From the NCBI GenBank assembly GCA_948745425.1, contig CAPZDM010000027.1:1-21429 (forward strand): DNA of 21,429 bases, read 5' to 3'. The stretch's first letter is position 1, and every line of letters begins with the position of its first letter. The DNA comes from an uncultured Clostridia bacterium (GTDB lineage Bacteria; Bacillota; Clostridia; TANB77; CAG-508). Positions 7,831 through 15,206 of this stretch are shown here, piece after piece. The notes under the pieces were generated by a model. It was given only the letters and a program-made list of their open reading frames with translations, was not told where the DNA came from and made no database searches. The position numbers were made by a program, and so were the translations under genes.

Positions 7831-7866
7831 ATATAAGCATTTGTTTTTAAACACATGCTTATATAT
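7829..7866 (+). promoter_or_regulatory. Hairpin in the tRNA leader
   Basis: ATATATAAGCAT (7829-7840) pairs perfectly with ATGCTTATATAT (7855-7866) around a 14-base loop. It begins at the -10 box and covers most of the transcribed leader, so it may be a processing signal or a DNA-level palindrome. Role unknown. Confidence 0.5.
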
Positions 7867-7875
7867 TTGGTAAAT

Positions 7876-7951
7876 GGGTCATTAGCTCAGGTGGTAGAGC
7901 ACTTGACTTTTAATCAAGTTGTCCCGCGTTCGAGTCGCGGATGGCTCACCA
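7876..7951 (+). tRNA. tRNA-Lys (anticodon TTT)
   Basis: A full cloverleaf: acceptor GGGTCAT/ATGGCTC with one G-U pair, TAGCTCAGGTGGTAGAGC D-arm, anticodon stem CTTGA/TCAAG with TTT, TTCGAGTC T-loop, and encoded CCA. Confidence 0.95.
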
Positions 7952-7958
7952 AATTTAC

Positions 7959-8033
7959 GGCCCCGTGGTCAAGCGGTTAAGACATCGCCCTTTCACGGCG
8001 GAGACATGGGTTCGATTCCCGTCGGGGTCACCA
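7959..8033 (+). tRNA. tRNA-Glu (anticodon TTC)
   Basis: Acceptor GGCCCCG/CGGGGTC, anticodon stem CGCC/GGCG with TTC in the loop, TTCGATTC T-loop and encoded CCA. It lies seven bases after tRNA-Lys in one transcript. Confidence 0.95.
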
Positions 8034-8039
8034 ATATAT

Positions 8040-8115
8040 GCCACTTTAGCTCAGTTGGTAGAGCGACGCACTTGTAATGCGTAGGTCGTCTGTTCGATTC
8101 AGACAAGTGGCTCCA
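8040..8115 (+). tRNA. tRNA-Thr (anticodon TGT)
   Basis: Acceptor GCCACTT/AAGTGGC, D-arm TAGCTCAGTTGGTAGAGC, anticodon stem ACGCA/TGCGT with loop CTTGTAA (anticodon TGT), TTCGATTC T-loop and encoded CCA. Confidence 0.95.
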
Positions 8116-8117
8116 AT

Positions 8118-8167
8118 AAAAGTCAAGAGTTTTGAGTAATCTTAATTCATGGCTTTTAATTTTTTAT
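8118..8167 (+). terminator. Probable terminator of the tRNA operon
   Basis: AAAAGTCA (8118-8125) pairs with TGGCTTTT (8150-8157), including one G-U pair, and is followed by TAATTTTTTAT. The loop is long (24 bases), so it is weaker than other terminators here. It overlaps a possible promoter for the next gene. Confidence 0.45.
8132..8160 (+). promoter_or_regulatory. Candidate promoter of the SDR gene
   Basis: TTGAGT (8132-8137), 17-base spacer, TTTAAT (8155-8160), about 40 bases before the start codon. Both hexamers are imperfect. Confidence 0.4.
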
Positions 8168-8199
8168 ATAAACAATTAAAAAGGAGTAAAAAATAAAAA

Positions 8200-8922
8200 G
8201 TGAAAAAAGTAATTTTAATAACAGGGGCAGCAAAAGGGATAGGAAGAGGAATAGTAGAAGAATTATCAAAAAATCAAGAAAACACAATAATAATTAATTA
8301 TAATAAATCTGAAAAAGAAGCAATAGAACTTGAGAAAAAGGTAGGAGAAAATGCAGAAATATATAAAGCAGATGTAACAAACAAATCTGAAGTAGAAGAG
8401 ATGATTAGATTTATAATAGGTAAGTATGGTAAAATTGATGTATTAATAAACAATGCTGGAATATCTCAAATAAAAATGTTTAATGATATAACACAAGAAG
8501 ACTGGAATACAATGTTAAATACAAACTTAACATCAGCCTTTATCACAACAAAAGCTGTAACTCCAAATATGATACATAATAAGAATGGATGCATAATAAA
8601 TATTTCATCAATATGGGGAATAGTAGGAGGTTCATGTGAAGTACATTATTCTGCTTCAAAAGCTGGACTTATAGGCATGTCAAAAGCACTTGCAAAAGAA
8701 TTAGGACCATCAAATATACGTATAAATGTTATAGCACCAGGGGATATTGATACAGATATGAATAAAGATTTATCAAAAGACGCAATAGAAGAAATAAAAC
8801 AATCTACTCCATTAGGTAAACTAGGAAAACCTATTGATATAGCTAGATGTGTAAAATGGCTTATAGAAGATGAATTCACAACAGGACAGGTTATTTCTCC
8901 CAATGGTGGCTGGGTAATATGA
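8200..8922 (+). CDS. ymfI: SDR reductase, YmfI-type EF-P 5-aminopentanone reductase
   Basis: A 240-residue classical short-chain dehydrogenase/reductase using NAD(P)H. The Rossmann motif TGAAKGIG is at 8-15, NNAG at 84-87, and the catalytic set N109, S137, Y150, K154 is complete. It resembles FabG overall, but SSIWG followed by GGSCEV before the catalytic Tyr, and the C-terminal NGGW, resemble YmfI, which reduces the 5-aminopentanone modification on elongation factor P in Firmicutes. GTG 8200 follows AAGGAG (8181-8186) by 13 bases. It stands alone between the tRNA cluster and a convergent gene; efp is not in the window. A FabG-like role in fatty acid synthesis is the main alternative. Confidence 0.8.
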   Translation: MKKVILITGAAKGIGRGIVEELSKNQENTIIINYNKSEKEAIELEKKVGENAEIYKADVTNKSEVEEMIRFIIGKYGKIDVLINNAGISQIKMFNDITQEDWNTMLNTNLTSAFITTKAVTPNMIHNKNGCIINISSIWGIVGGSCEVHYSASKAGLIGMSKALAKELGPSNIRINVIAPGDIDTDMNKDLSKDAIEEIKQSTPLGKLGKPIDIARCVKWLIEDEFTTGQVISPNGGWVI

Positions 8923-8930
8923 GGGTGCAA

Positions 8931-8972
8931 AATAAAAAATAAAGAGGAAATTAAACCTCTTTATTTTTTATT
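8931..8972. terminator. Bidirectional terminator, 17-bp perfect stem
   Basis: AATAAAAAATAAAGAGG (8931-8947) and its exact complement (8956-8972) enclose an 8-base loop. A-tract and T-tract lie on the two flanks between convergent genes. It contains the stop codon of the minus-strand gene. Confidence 0.9.
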
Positions 8973-9432
8973 CTTCTGTAATTTTTCTTTTATAATTTCC
9001 AGATATTAATTTTGGTACATATCTTATAATTTTATATACTGCTAATTTGATTTTTTTACTCCACATATAAGTTCTTCTAAGTCTATGTGTAGTTAATCCA
9101 AACTCTGGTTGTTTAGTAGTAATTAAAGCATTTTGCATAGCTTCTAAAGGAAAAACATAATTAGCATTATTATTATTGTCCCAATTTCCATTTGAATCTT
9201 TAAAACAGAAATTAAAAGTTGCTGCATCTGTTAAAGTTATTTCTGCTTGAAAACCAAGTTCTGTCTTTTGCATTTTTAAATCATTAACCTTATCCCAATT
9301 ATTTCCAAAACCATAATGAATATATACATCTTCAGATTTATCTTGAAATAGTTTACCTGTATATGAAATCTTCACTACTGTATTAGTTATTAATTTATCT
9401 GTATTAAAAAAAATGTTTTTTGTTAATTCCAT
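8968..9432 (-). CDS. Stand-alone CBM25/CBM53-type starch-binding module protein
   Basis: A 154-residue protein without a signal peptide. Residues about 10-100 look like one beta-sandwich carbohydrate-binding module of the CBM25/53 type. They show a VYIHYGFGNNW strand, a conserved Trp, the FNFCFKDSNGNWDNN strand-turn typical of these modules, and NYVF near the end. The tail (about 110-154) is basic and amphipathic (RLRRTYMWSKKIK). Such modules bind starch or glycogen, usually attached to amylases. A free cytoplasmic one may relate to stored glycogen. ATG 9432 is chosen because AGGAG lies seven bases upstream. A longer in-frame reading to 9492 crosses the promoter and lacks a ribosome site. Confidence 0.7.
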   Translation of the reverse strand: MELTKNIFFNTDKLITNTVVKISYTGKLFQDKSEDVYIHYGFGNNWDKVNDLKMQKTELGFQAEITLTDAATFNFCFKDSNGNWDNNNNANYVFPLEAMQNALITTKQPEFGLTTHRLRRTYMWSKKIKLAVYKIIRYVPKLISGNYKRKITEE

Positions 9433-9472
9433 CTGTCTTCTCCTCACAATAATTTTATCTTTTGATAAAAAC

Positions 9473-9501
9473 ATTATAGTATTAAATAACAATTAATGCA
9501 A
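9473..9501 (-). promoter_or_regulatory. Promoter of the CBM gene
   Basis: Minus strand TTGCAT (9496-9501) and perfect TATAAT (9473-9478) with a 17-base spacer. Confidence 0.7.
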
Positions 9502-9521
9502 GTATTTTTTACAAAAAAGTT

Positions 9522-10373
9522 TTAATTTTTGCAAAAAACAACAACATCTTCAATTATATTTTGCGGAGTTGAAGCGCCAGCAATTATGCCTATTTTATTA
9601 AAGCCTTGTAAATACTCATAATTTAGGTCATTTTTAGTCTGTATAAGTAATGTATTTTCACAGTTTTTATTTGCAACTTCGTACAATTTTTTTGTATTAG
9701 AACTATGTTTACCACCAATAACTATCATCAAATCTACTTGTTTTGCAATATCCTCAGTCTCCTTTTGTCGAATAGAAGTAGTATTACAAATAGTATTTTT
9801 AATCTCAAGATTAACATCTGTGTCAATATGTTTTTTTATTTCATTAACAATATCTTCAAATAAGGAAACGCTAAAAGTAGTCTGGGAAATGACTAATAAA
9901 TTCCTTAAATGAGAACTTTTAAACTTATCAAGAGCAGGAGGAATATCTTCCATATTTTCTATCAAATAAGAATTAGTACCACAAAAGCTAATAGAGCCAA
10001 TAGTTTCAGGGTGAGTTTTAACTCCTAATAATAAAATAAAATAACCATTTTGGGAATACTTTAAAGCTGTTTCATGGATTTTTAAAACAAATGGACAGGT
10101 ATAGTCCAGTAATTTTATATTTTTTGATTTTGCAGTATCATATACAGATTTGGAAACTCCGTGAGAACGAACAATAGCAACATCTTTAGCATCTTCAATA
10201 TTATCAATTATAATAAGTCCTCTACTTTCTAAATCTTTAATAACTTCCTCATTGTGAATAATTTCACCTAAACAATACAAAGGTCTATTGTTTTTTAATT
10301 CCTTCTCAGCACCATCTATGGCATTTTTAACACCAAAACAAAAACCACTTGATTTTCCTAATATAATTTCCAT
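9522..10373 (-). CDS. ispH: IspH, 4-hydroxy-3-methylbut-2-enyl diphosphate reductase
   Basis: The last enzyme of the non-mevalonate isoprenoid pathway, converting HMBPP to IPP and DMAPP with a [4Fe-4S] cluster. The three cluster Cys are visible: SGFCFGV near the N-terminus, DYTCPFV near residue 96, and NTICNTT near residue 194. The family motifs EIIHN, VRSHGV, THPE and IAGASTP are intact. At 283 residues it is full length and has no S1-domain fusion as in some clostridia. ATG 10373 follows TTTGGAGG by five bases. An upstream TTG at 10385 lies inside that ribosome site and is rejected. Confidence 0.96.
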   Translation of the reverse strand: MEIILGKSSGFCFGVKNAIDGAEKELKNNRPLYCLGEIIHNEEVIKDLESRGLIIIDNIEDAKDVAIVRSHGVSKSVYDTAKSKNIKLLDYTCPFVLKIHETALKYSQNGYFILLLGVKTHPETIGSISFCGTNSYLIENMEDIPPALDKFKSSHLRNLLVISQTTFSVSLFEDIVNEIKKHIDTDVNLEIKNTICNTTSIRQKETEDIAKQVDLMIVIGGKHSSNTKKLYEVANKNCENTLLIQTKNDLNYEYLQGFNKIGIIAGASTPQNIIEDVVVFCKN

Positions 10374-10399
10374 ATGAACCTCCAAAACTAATTTACGAT

Positions 10400-10429
10400 A
10401 TTATATCATAAAAATAAAGTTTTAAACAA
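10400..10429 (-). promoter_or_regulatory. ispH promoter
   Basis: Minus strand TTGTTT (10424-10429), 18-base spacer, TATAAT (10400-10405), just upstream of the ribosome site. Confidence 0.6.
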
Positions 10430-10483
10430 CTAATATCCCCTTTTCCAAAGAATGGGGATTTCTTAAAATGTACATTGAAAACA

Positions 10484-10512
10484 TAGACAAAATTTACATA
10501 AAATGGTATAAT
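10484..10512 (+). promoter_or_regulatory. Extended -10 promoter of the 181-residue gene
   Basis: TAGACA (10484-10489), 17-base spacer, TATAAT (10507-10512), with TGG just before the -10 (extended -10). It lies inside what would be a longer reading frame of the next gene, supporting the shorter start. Confidence 0.75.
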
Positions 10513-10593
10513 GATATAAATAATTGTAATATCCATAGGATAGACAATTTTATTTTGCAACTGAAAACAATGTTTTTATGGAGGAAAAAAAGA

Positions 10594-11139
10594 ATGGCAG
10601 AAGAAAAGAGAAAAACAAAATGGGCAATTAATTGGAGCAACAAGGTATATTTTAAAGAGGGAGAAGAAATAATTATACAGGAAATTTCGCCCTTTGGAGG
10701 ACACGGAGGAGGAGGAATTGAAAAGGAGGAAAAGCTAATAACTGTTGTAAAAAAAGAAGGAGTAGCCCCTAATATGACACGGGTGCAGACTGAATTAGAA
10801 GACTATTATATTTATAATTATAGTTTTCATCAGCAAAACATATGCTTTCCAGTGAGAGAGGGCTGGCATCGCTTAGACTCACCTGAAATGCCTGTAATAG
10901 GAGAGCGTATGACTTTAACGAGAAGTCGTAAAGAGAATTACTTCAAAGAGGAACTGACAACGACAAATCCAGTTATAAGGACAGAGGTAATAACTTCAAA
11001 ACACATAATTGCATGGTGTAAAGACAAATCCATAGGAAATGATATCGGCTATGTAATAAATGTAAATAATGCAAATCCTGCACCTAAAGGAAATTTCTAC
11101 TGGTTATGGAGCGTTGGACATAAAATTTTTCTTGATTAA
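10594..11139 (+). CDS. Unrecognised 181-residue soluble protein
   Basis: I do not recognise a family. The protein has no signal or membrane segment. After a basic N-terminus (MAEEKRKTKW) come a short beta-like stretch, a Gly-rich loop GGHGGGG, and many aromatic residues (YYIYNYSFHQ, FYWLWS near the C-terminus). The pattern suggests a small beta-rich fold. ATG 10594 is chosen because GGAGG lies nine bases upstream. The open frame extends to 10468, but the promoter falls in that part. The next gene (DUF2207) is 48 bases downstream with its own promoter overlapping this gene's stop. Confidence 0.7.
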   Translation: MAEEKRKTKWAINWSNKVYFKEGEEIIIQEISPFGGHGGGGIEKEEKLITVVKKEGVAPNMTRVQTELEDYYIYNYSFHQQNICFPVREGWHRLDSPEMPVIGERMTLTRSRKENYFKEELTTTNPVIRTEVITSKHIIAWCKDKSIGNDIGYVINVNNANPAPKGNFYWLWSVGHKIFLD

Positions 11140-11160
11140 AGGATAAGTATATGGCATAAT
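11132..11160 (+). promoter_or_regulatory. Promoter of the DUF2207 gene
   Basis: TTGATT (11132-11137), 17-base spacer, CATAAT (11155-11160) preceded by TGG, an extended -10. The -35 overlaps the stop of the preceding gene. Confidence 0.55.
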
Positions 11161-11187
11161 AGTATATATAAAAGGGGGAAGAAATTA

Positions 11188-12891
11188 ATGAAAAAAATAT
11201 TAAGAACTATTATAATGTTCTTATTTGCATTTTTGCTATTTAGTTTATTTAAGACAGTAAATGCAAATACAATAAAAAAGATATCAATGGATATAGCAAT
11301 TGATGATAATGGAACAGCAACAGTAACAGAAGTGTGGAATTGTAAAACAGATGAAGGAACAGAAGTATATCATCCATATTATAACCTAGGAAATTCGCAA
11401 ATTACAATGTTATCTGTAACAGATGGTAGTACACAATATACTAAATTGGATTCATGGAATACTTCAGGAACATTATCAAGTAAAGCAAATAAATTTGGAA
11501 TTAATAATATTTCAAATGGTGTTGAACTTTGTTGGGGGATAAGTAGTTATGGTACACATACATATACAGTGAAATATCAAATTACCAATTTTGTATCAGA
11601 ACTTACAGACTCACAAATGATATATTGGACATTAATACCATATGAATTTTCTACACAAATAGGAAGTGTATATATAAAAATACATACAAATTTTAGTATT
11701 CCTGATACAACAGATGTCTGGGGCTATGGAAACTATGGAGGAACAGCATATGTTTATAATGGATACATAGAAATGCAGTCAGATGGAACATTGGCTAAAA
11801 ATGAATATATGACAATATTAGTAAAGTTTCCATTGGGAACATTTAAAACAAATAATAAGTTAGGCAATGATTTTGAATATTATTATGAAATGGCAGAAGA
11901 GGGAGCAACAAAATATAAAGAAGACTCTTCAGGAGAAAGTTTTTTAGCAATACTAATACCCATTTTATCAATACTATTTAACTTTGGAATTTTCTCAGCA
12001 ATAATAATAGGATTAAGTAATATAGCAAATAAGGAGAAATTAAATTTTGGAGAATCCGGTAAAAAGATAGAAAAAGATGTGCCATATTTTAGAGATATAC
12101 CATGTAACAAAGACATATTTAGAGCTTATTATATAGGATATCAGTATGGAATTATAAGTAAAAAAACAGATGTATTAGGTTCAATTATATTAAAATGGCT
12201 TAAAGACTCTATAATTAGAGTTGAAAAAAGAGAAGTTGGTACTATACGTAAAAAAGAAGATACAGTAGTTATTCTAAATGAAACAAATCCAGAATTAATT
12301 GTTGACGAGAAAGAAAAGGCTTTATTTAAGATGCTATATGAGGCAAGTGAAGACGGAATTTTAGAAAACAAAGAATTCGAAAAATGGTGTAATAAGAGTT
12401 ATTCTAAAATACTTTCATGGTTTGATGAAATAATAAAAAGAGAAAAAGAAAAATTAGTTACAGAAGGATTAATTACAGTTGAAGAAGTAACCAATATGAA
12501 GATATTTAAAAGTAAACAATATACTGCAACAAAAGAATTAAAAGAAGAGGCTATACAATTAGCCGGCTTAAAGAGATATCTACGAGAATATACACTTATA
12601 AAAGAAAGAGAAGCAATAGAAGTTCATTTATTCGAGGAATATTTAATATATGCACAAATGATGGGAATTGCAAAAGAAGTTGCAAAAGAATTTAAGGAAT
12701 TATACCCAGAATTAATAGAACAATCAAGTTATGGTACATATGATAATATAATATTTATTCATATGTGTTCAACACATGGAATATCACAAGCAAATGCAGC
12801 AAAAGCTAGAGCAGAAAGTTACTCTTCTGGAGGAGGGGGAGGAGGTTCCTTCGGTGGTGGAGGAGGACGGAGGAGGATTCCGTTAACATAA
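11188..12891 (+). CDS. DUF2207 membrane protein with Gly-rich tail
   Basis: A 567-residue protein of the widespread DUF2207 family, of unknown function. It has a signal peptide (about 1-26, ending VNA), an extracellular beta-rich domain (about 30-215) starting with a DNGTATVTEVW motif, and a transmembrane helix (about 250-278). A long cytoplasmic helical region follows (about 300-540). The end is SSGGGGGGSFGGGGG followed by RRRIPLT. Family members usually end in an unbroken Gly-rich tail. Removing the A at 12867 would give GGC-GGA-GGA-GGA-TTC-CGT-TAA, restoring such a tail. The annotated end may therefore result from a one-base insertion (real or a sequencing error). It starts at ATG 11188 after AAGGGGGAAG. 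Confidence 0.85.
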   Translation: MKKILRTIIMFLFAFLLFSLFKTVNANTIKKISMDIAIDDNGTATVTEVWNCKTDEGTEVYHPYYNLGNSQITMLSVTDGSTQYTKLDSWNTSGTLSSKANKFGINNISNGVELCWGISSYGTHTYTVKYQITNFVSELTDSQMIYWTLIPYEFSTQIGSVYIKIHTNFSIPDTTDVWGYGNYGGTAYVYNGYIEMQSDGTLAKNEYMTILVKFPLGTFKTNNKLGNDFEYYYEMAEEGATKYKEDSSGESFLAILIPILSILFNFGIFSAIIIGLSNIANKEKLNFGESGKKIEKDVPYFRDIPCNKDIFRAYYIGYQYGIISKKTDVLGSIILKWLKDSIIRVEKREVGTIRKKEDTVVILNETNPELIVDEKEKALFKMLYEASEDGILENKEFEKWCNKSYSKILSWFDEIIKREKEKLVTEGLITVEEVTNMKIFKSKQYTATKELKEEAIQLAGLKRYLREYTLIKEREAIEVHLFEEYLIYAQMMGIAKEVAKEFKELYPELIEQSSYGTYDNIIFIHMCSTHGISQANAAKARAESYSSGGGGGGSFGGGGGRRRIPLT

Positions 12892-12908
12892 AGCCACAAA
12901 ATATAAAG

Positions 12909-12952
12909 AATACTAGGTGAGTAAAAAGCATATGCTTACCTAGTATTTTTAT
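12909..12952 (+). terminator. Terminator after the DUF2207 gene
   Basis: AATACTAGGT (12909-12918) pairs with ACCTAGTATT (12938-12947). The stem extends inward by three more pairs and is followed by TTTAT. Confidence 0.85.
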
Positions 12953-13581
12953 AAAAAATGGAAATCAATTTTTTATAAACAGAGAAAGCTGTAATTGACT
13001 TTCGCAAAACGGGGGAAAACACTGATACATAAAGAATACACTTAAATTATTCAAAATCAAGAACACACTAAAAAAATGAAAAACAAGTCGAAATATGAAA
13101 CAAAATTAAGTATACATAAAAACATTATGAAAACTACGAAAAGATATGAATAAGAGTCACATATACAAAGACCAAACTAAAATAAATCTAAAGTAGATAT
13201 ATTCTAATTTTACAAGTAAATATAAAATTAGTTAAAGTCAAAAAGATTCAGTACATAATTTTACAAAAAATGTGAATAAAAATTATATTATGCAAAAAAT
13301 AAAAAAATTAAATTAAAAAATGTAAAATAATATGTAAAAAATAAAGAAATAAAATAAATTAATTAAGAATAAATCTAGAAAAAATAAAAAAATATGGAAA
13401 AATAATAAAAAAATAAATAAGGAATCAAAAAATATAGAAAAATTGGAGGCTTACGGAATAGTGCATAATAAATTTTTTTGTATTTTTTAAATATTAATAA
13501 AATAAGTGTTTAAAAAAGTAAAAAATATAAAAGTAAAAATTAATAAAACATAAAAAGTCATTGAAGTTTTACAGTTGCAAA
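12953..13581. other. 630-bp A-rich noncoding stretch
   Basis: No gene can be supported here. The plus strand is strikingly A-rich: from about 13260 to 13440 roughly two thirds of bases are A, with a few percent G+C, and repeated AAAAAATAAA-like words but no exact tandem unit. Short open frames such as one of 25 codons near 13077 lack ribosome sites. A small GC-richer patch (GCAAAACGGGGGAAAAC, about 13003-13019) stands out. It separates the housekeeping-like genes from the accessory region and may be decayed DNA. Confidence 0.6.
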
Positions 13582-13610
13582 AAAGAGCAGGAAAATAATT
13601 CCTACTCTTT
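13582..13610 (-). terminator. Terminator of the XRE-Fic operon
   Basis: AAAGAGCAGGAA (13582-13593) pairs with TTCCTACTCTTT (13599-13610), with one mismatch and a 5-base loop. Read on the minus strand the hairpin is followed by a T run. It overlaps the stop codon of the Fic gene. Confidence 0.8.
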
Positions 13611-14295
13611 AATTATTCTTTTTATATCCAAACTTTTTCATTCGATTTTCTTCTTTTATAGATAATTCCTTAAGCCATTCAGCTAAACTAGTAATATCAT
13701 TATTTGTTAGAAATTCAAAATATTTTACCCTATCTTCTTTTGCTATAACAACAGGTGGTAGGTTATTTTTTAATAGTTCGTAATTTAAAAGTAATCTACC
13801 TATTCTACCATTTCCATCTTCTAAAGGATGTATTTTTTCAAATTCAATATGATACCTTGCAATTTTAGTAAATATATCTTGCTCATCATGATTATAATTG
13901 TATATATAATACATCATCAAATTTGGCACTTTTTCAGGTTCAGGTGGGATATGTTCACTACCTTGAATGAATACCTGTACAGCTCTATAGCTTTCAGTAT
14001 CTTTAATATCTCTATTTATAGTTTCATTTAATTTCTTTATAAATCTCTCATCTAGTTCATCGCTATTTTGTAAATTCTTAAAAACTAATTCTAAGGCTTT
14101 TTTATGGTTAATAGCCTCATATATTTCTCTTGGCTCTTTTCCTTCAATTTTAAAGCTATTGTCGTTATAAAGAATAGCATAAGTTTCAGCATAAGTAAGT
14201 GTACTTCCTTCAATGGCATTTGAATGATAAGTGCTTCTTGTTATTAAATCTTCTAAATAATATTTATTATTTAAAACAAATTCTAAAATTTTCAT
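13609..14295 (-). CDS. Fic-family AMP-transferase, self-inhibited type
   Basis: A Fic-domain enzyme, a family that transfers AMP (sometimes other nucleotide or phosphate groups) to hydroxyl side chains of target proteins. The catalytic motif HPLEDGNGRIGR is complete (H156 by the chosen start). The flap region GSEHIPPEPEKVP precedes it. An N-terminal helix carries the inhibitory motif SNAIEG (S/T-x3-E-G), whose Glu blocks ATP binding in cis, so this is a class II Fic. Of two nearby ATGs, the second (14295) has the better spacing to AGAGG. It is the second gene of an operon, 16 bases after an XRE regulator. A toxin-like or regulatory role is possible. The target is unknown. Confidence 0.88.
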   Translation of the reverse strand: MKILEFVLNNKYYLEDLITRSTYHSNAIEGSTLTYAETYAILYNDNSFKIEGKEPREIYEAINHKKALELVFKNLQNSDELDERFIKKLNETINRDIKDTESYRAVQVFIQGSEHIPPEPEKVPNLMMYYIYNYNHDEQDIFTKIARYHIEFEKIHPLEDGNGRIGRLLLNYELLKNNLPPVVIAKEDRVKYFEFLTNNDITSLAEWLKELSIKEENRMKKFGYKKNN

Positions 14296-14311
14296 AAACA
14301 TTTCCTCTTTC

Positions 14312-15061
14312 TTATAATATACTCATTATATCAATATACTCTCCAGCAGTTAATATTGTTTTAGGCAAATGTAACTGAGTATAATAGGTATCCTTATTTT
14401 TTTGATATATAGCATCTATAATTTTGCAATTTTCATCTTTATCAATTGTCATTACTAAACCAAGCACATTATATTTTTGTGATAATTTTGCAATATATAA
14501 AGTAATTCTATCAGTTGCATCAAGTGGCATTTCTTCATCATCAAATGAATCTATTTCAACAATTATAATACTATTTTCTAAATCTTTAATTTTCATCATA
14601 ATTTGTGGTTTAGGATCTTTGCTATTGTCAAAATTATTAAATATATCATCTATTTCTAGCATAGAAATATTTGTATTTGTTATAGATTCTCCATATGTAG
14701 TTCTTCCTACTCCACAACATAATTCATTTATGGCTACACCTAGTGTAGTGTCATTTTTGTAAATCTCTTTTACTTTCGTCATCTTATTCTTTGTAAAATT
14801 ATATTTATCTTTAATAGCAGAGATGTCAAGTGTTTCTCTATTTGTTTTATCTACAAATACATCTGGAGTTCTTCCAAGTAAATAATCTATTGAAACATTA
14901 AAAATTGTAGCTAGTTTTTTTATTGCTTCTATATTAGGTTCTCTCATATCTAATTCATATTTTGATATTGCTGCAGGTTTTACACCTAACCTTGTTGCAA
15001 TATCTTTTTGTGTAAATCCATTTTTTTCTCTTAAATACTTTATTCTTTCTCCGTTTGTCAT
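14312..15061 (-). CDS. XRE-family regulator with a novel C-terminal domain
   Basis: A 249-residue DNA-binding protein. Residues 1-62 form a clear Cro/C1-type helix-turn-helix (FTQKDIATRLGVKPAAISKYE) ending in the usual DYLLGR. The remaining 185 residues match nothing I recognise. They contain a GVGRTTYGES segment and an alpha/beta region with DSFDDEEMPLDATDRI, possibly sensory. ATG 15061 is chosen because AGGAG lies close upstream. Extending to 15106 crosses the promoter. The Fic gene follows, so this protein probably represses the operon and may act as the antagonist of Fic. That is inference. Confidence 0.82.
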   Translation of the reverse strand: MTNGERIKYLREKNGFTQKDIATRLGVKPAAISKYELDMREPNIEAIKKLATIFNVSIDYLLGRTPDVFVDKTNRETLDISAIKDKYNFTKNKMTKVKEIYKNDTTLGVAINELCCGVGRTTYGESITNTNISMLEIDDIFNNFDNSKDPKPQIMMKIKDLENSIIIVEIDSFDDEEMPLDATDRITLYIAKLSQKYNVLGLVMTIDKDENCKIIDAIYQKNKDTYYTQLHLPKTILTAGEYIDIMSIL

Positions 15062-15090
15062 AGCTTTTCTCCTTCTTAAATTATGAGTAA

Positions 15091-15119
15091 ATTTGATCAT
15101 ATCCATTTTGGAAAGTCAA
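15091..15119 (-). promoter_or_regulatory. Candidate promoter and operator of the XRE-Fic operon
   Basis: Minus strand TTGACT (15114-15119) and TCAAAT (15091-15096) with a 17-base spacer and TGA before the -10. Between them, plus-strand TCCATTTTGGA (15102-15112) is a perfect 4+3+4 palindrome, a plausible XRE operator. The -10 is weak. Confidence 0.4.
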
Positions 15120-15156
15120 TAATTCTTTAAATTACCCTGATAGTTTTTTGAAAAAA

Positions 15157-15185
15157 TTGAAAAACCACATATATTATGGTATATT
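15157..15185 (+). promoter_or_regulatory. Promoter of the broken amidohydrolase gene
   Basis: TTGAAA (15157-15162), 17-base spacer, TATATT (15180-15185) preceded by TGG (extended -10). It is followed by GGAGG at 15192 and ATG at 15207, so the signals are intact although the gene is not. Confidence 0.65.
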
Positions 15186-15206
15186 AACAGTGGAGGCGAT
15201 AAAAAG

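Noticed and set aside
7876..8115. tRNA cluster as an integration site
   Set aside because: No duplicated tRNA 3' end was seen elsewhere in the window and the adjacent genes look chromosomal.
10434..10470. ATCCCC/GGGGAT inverted repeat as a terminator
   Set aside because: Only six pairs around a 13-base loop, upstream of both divergent promoters and with no gene ending there.
13261..13440. A-rich repeats as a CRISPR array
   Set aside because: There is no regular repeat-spacer unit; it is low-complexity sequence only.
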